Origin: Ichthyophonus hoferi | Lineage: Eukaryota > Opisthokonta > Ichthyosporea > Ichthyophonida > Ichthyophonidae | DNA length: 30,156 nt | NCBI GenBank assembly: GCA_002751075.1 | Contig: NAOQ01000141.1 | Span: forward strand, 14,625-44,780 | Direction: 5' to 3' | Shown: piece by piece, positions 29,761 to 30,156 of the stretch | Layout of the letters: the number at the start of each line of letters is the position of its first letter | Numbering within the stretch: position 1 is the first letter of the stretch | The notes under the pieces: generated by a model | What the model was told of the DNA's origin: nothing | Databases searched by the model: none | The model's input: the letters and a program-made list of their open reading frames with translations, nothing else | Translations under genes and position numbers: made by a program

Positions 29761-30156
29761 CAGTTATTATTGTTATTATGTAATTATTGTATGTACAGTA
29801 AAAATATTCCCTTTATTTGTTTTTATTTGTTTATAAACTTATTCTTTTTGGATAACCTTGGTCTAAAATTTTAATTTTATTACCACAGGTATTAAGTACT
29901 AGTAGTCATGATTGGCTTATACATCATTAATTACGAGGTTTTTATGGGTTCAGTGGTCTATCATAAAACCAATAAGACCTTATATCTAACTATCTAACTA
30001 TGATGTAACTGTCTGTATATTCCCAGGCTACCTCCCTCATATGTAAGCAATAAAAAGATAAAATTCCTTTAATCGGACACAATCTTGTTATGTATACATA
30101 TATACATATATGGGTATAATCAATTATAATACAGGTTGTAAACTCATTATTATTAC
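29761..30156. other. Right-end flank, no gene seen
   Basis: AT-rich DNA with ATTGG/CCAAT pentamers and an AATAAA at about 30049-30054 that may end the PRORSD1 transcript. No coding sequence could be supported. Confidence 0.45.

Overview
The window looks like a stretch of a small, AT-rich, intron-dense animal genome. Five protein-coding genes are split into short exons with GT-AG introns of about 0.1-1.8 kb, or are intronless, and the products (SRPK kinase, TOE1, a C1/SH2 adaptor, PRORSD1) are eukaryotic. The compact layout and tyrosine-signalling domains suggest an early-branching metazoan such as a sponge; that is inference, and no species is claimed.

Layout. 1-1.5 kb: AT-rich spacer with one copy of a dispersed ~190 bp repeat, a doubtful small membrane ORF and a two-way poly(A) palindrome. 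1.5-4.2 kb (-): a complete four-exon MFS transporter of 450 residues. 4.2-6.0 kb: spacer with the second repeat copy. 6.07-12.53 kb (-): an SR-protein kinase whose catalytic core is easy to follow but whose N-lobe is absent. 13.17-15.23 kb (+): the C-terminal half of TOE1 without its nuclease domain. The two truncated genes face each other head to head across 0.64 kb of low-complexity DNA, which points to missing sequence or a rearrangement there. 15.8-16.8 kb: unassigned exon-like pieces. 17.3-22.2 kb: an old, broken Ty1/copia-type LTR retroelement fossil. 23.65-28.37 kb (-): a complete ten-exon gene for a C1-SH2 adaptor of 579 residues. 29.0-29.6 kb (+): intronless PRORSD1, sharing a 643 bp upstream region with the adaptor gene.

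The genes do not form one pathway: they cover transport, splicing control, nuclear RNA 3'-end trimming, signalling and tRNA proofreading. The more unusual signals lie between and across them. CCAAT/ATTGG is strongly over-represented in host DNA, exons included, but not in the retroelement. Pieces of exon tail plus splice donor are duplicated inside introns of two genes, and all three copies carry GC where the real donor has GT. Pentamer arrays (CTAAT)n sit at branch-point distance before three SRPK exons. Exon boundaries were read by eye from reading frame, family similarity and GT-AG signals; in the genes called complete, every junction keeps phase.
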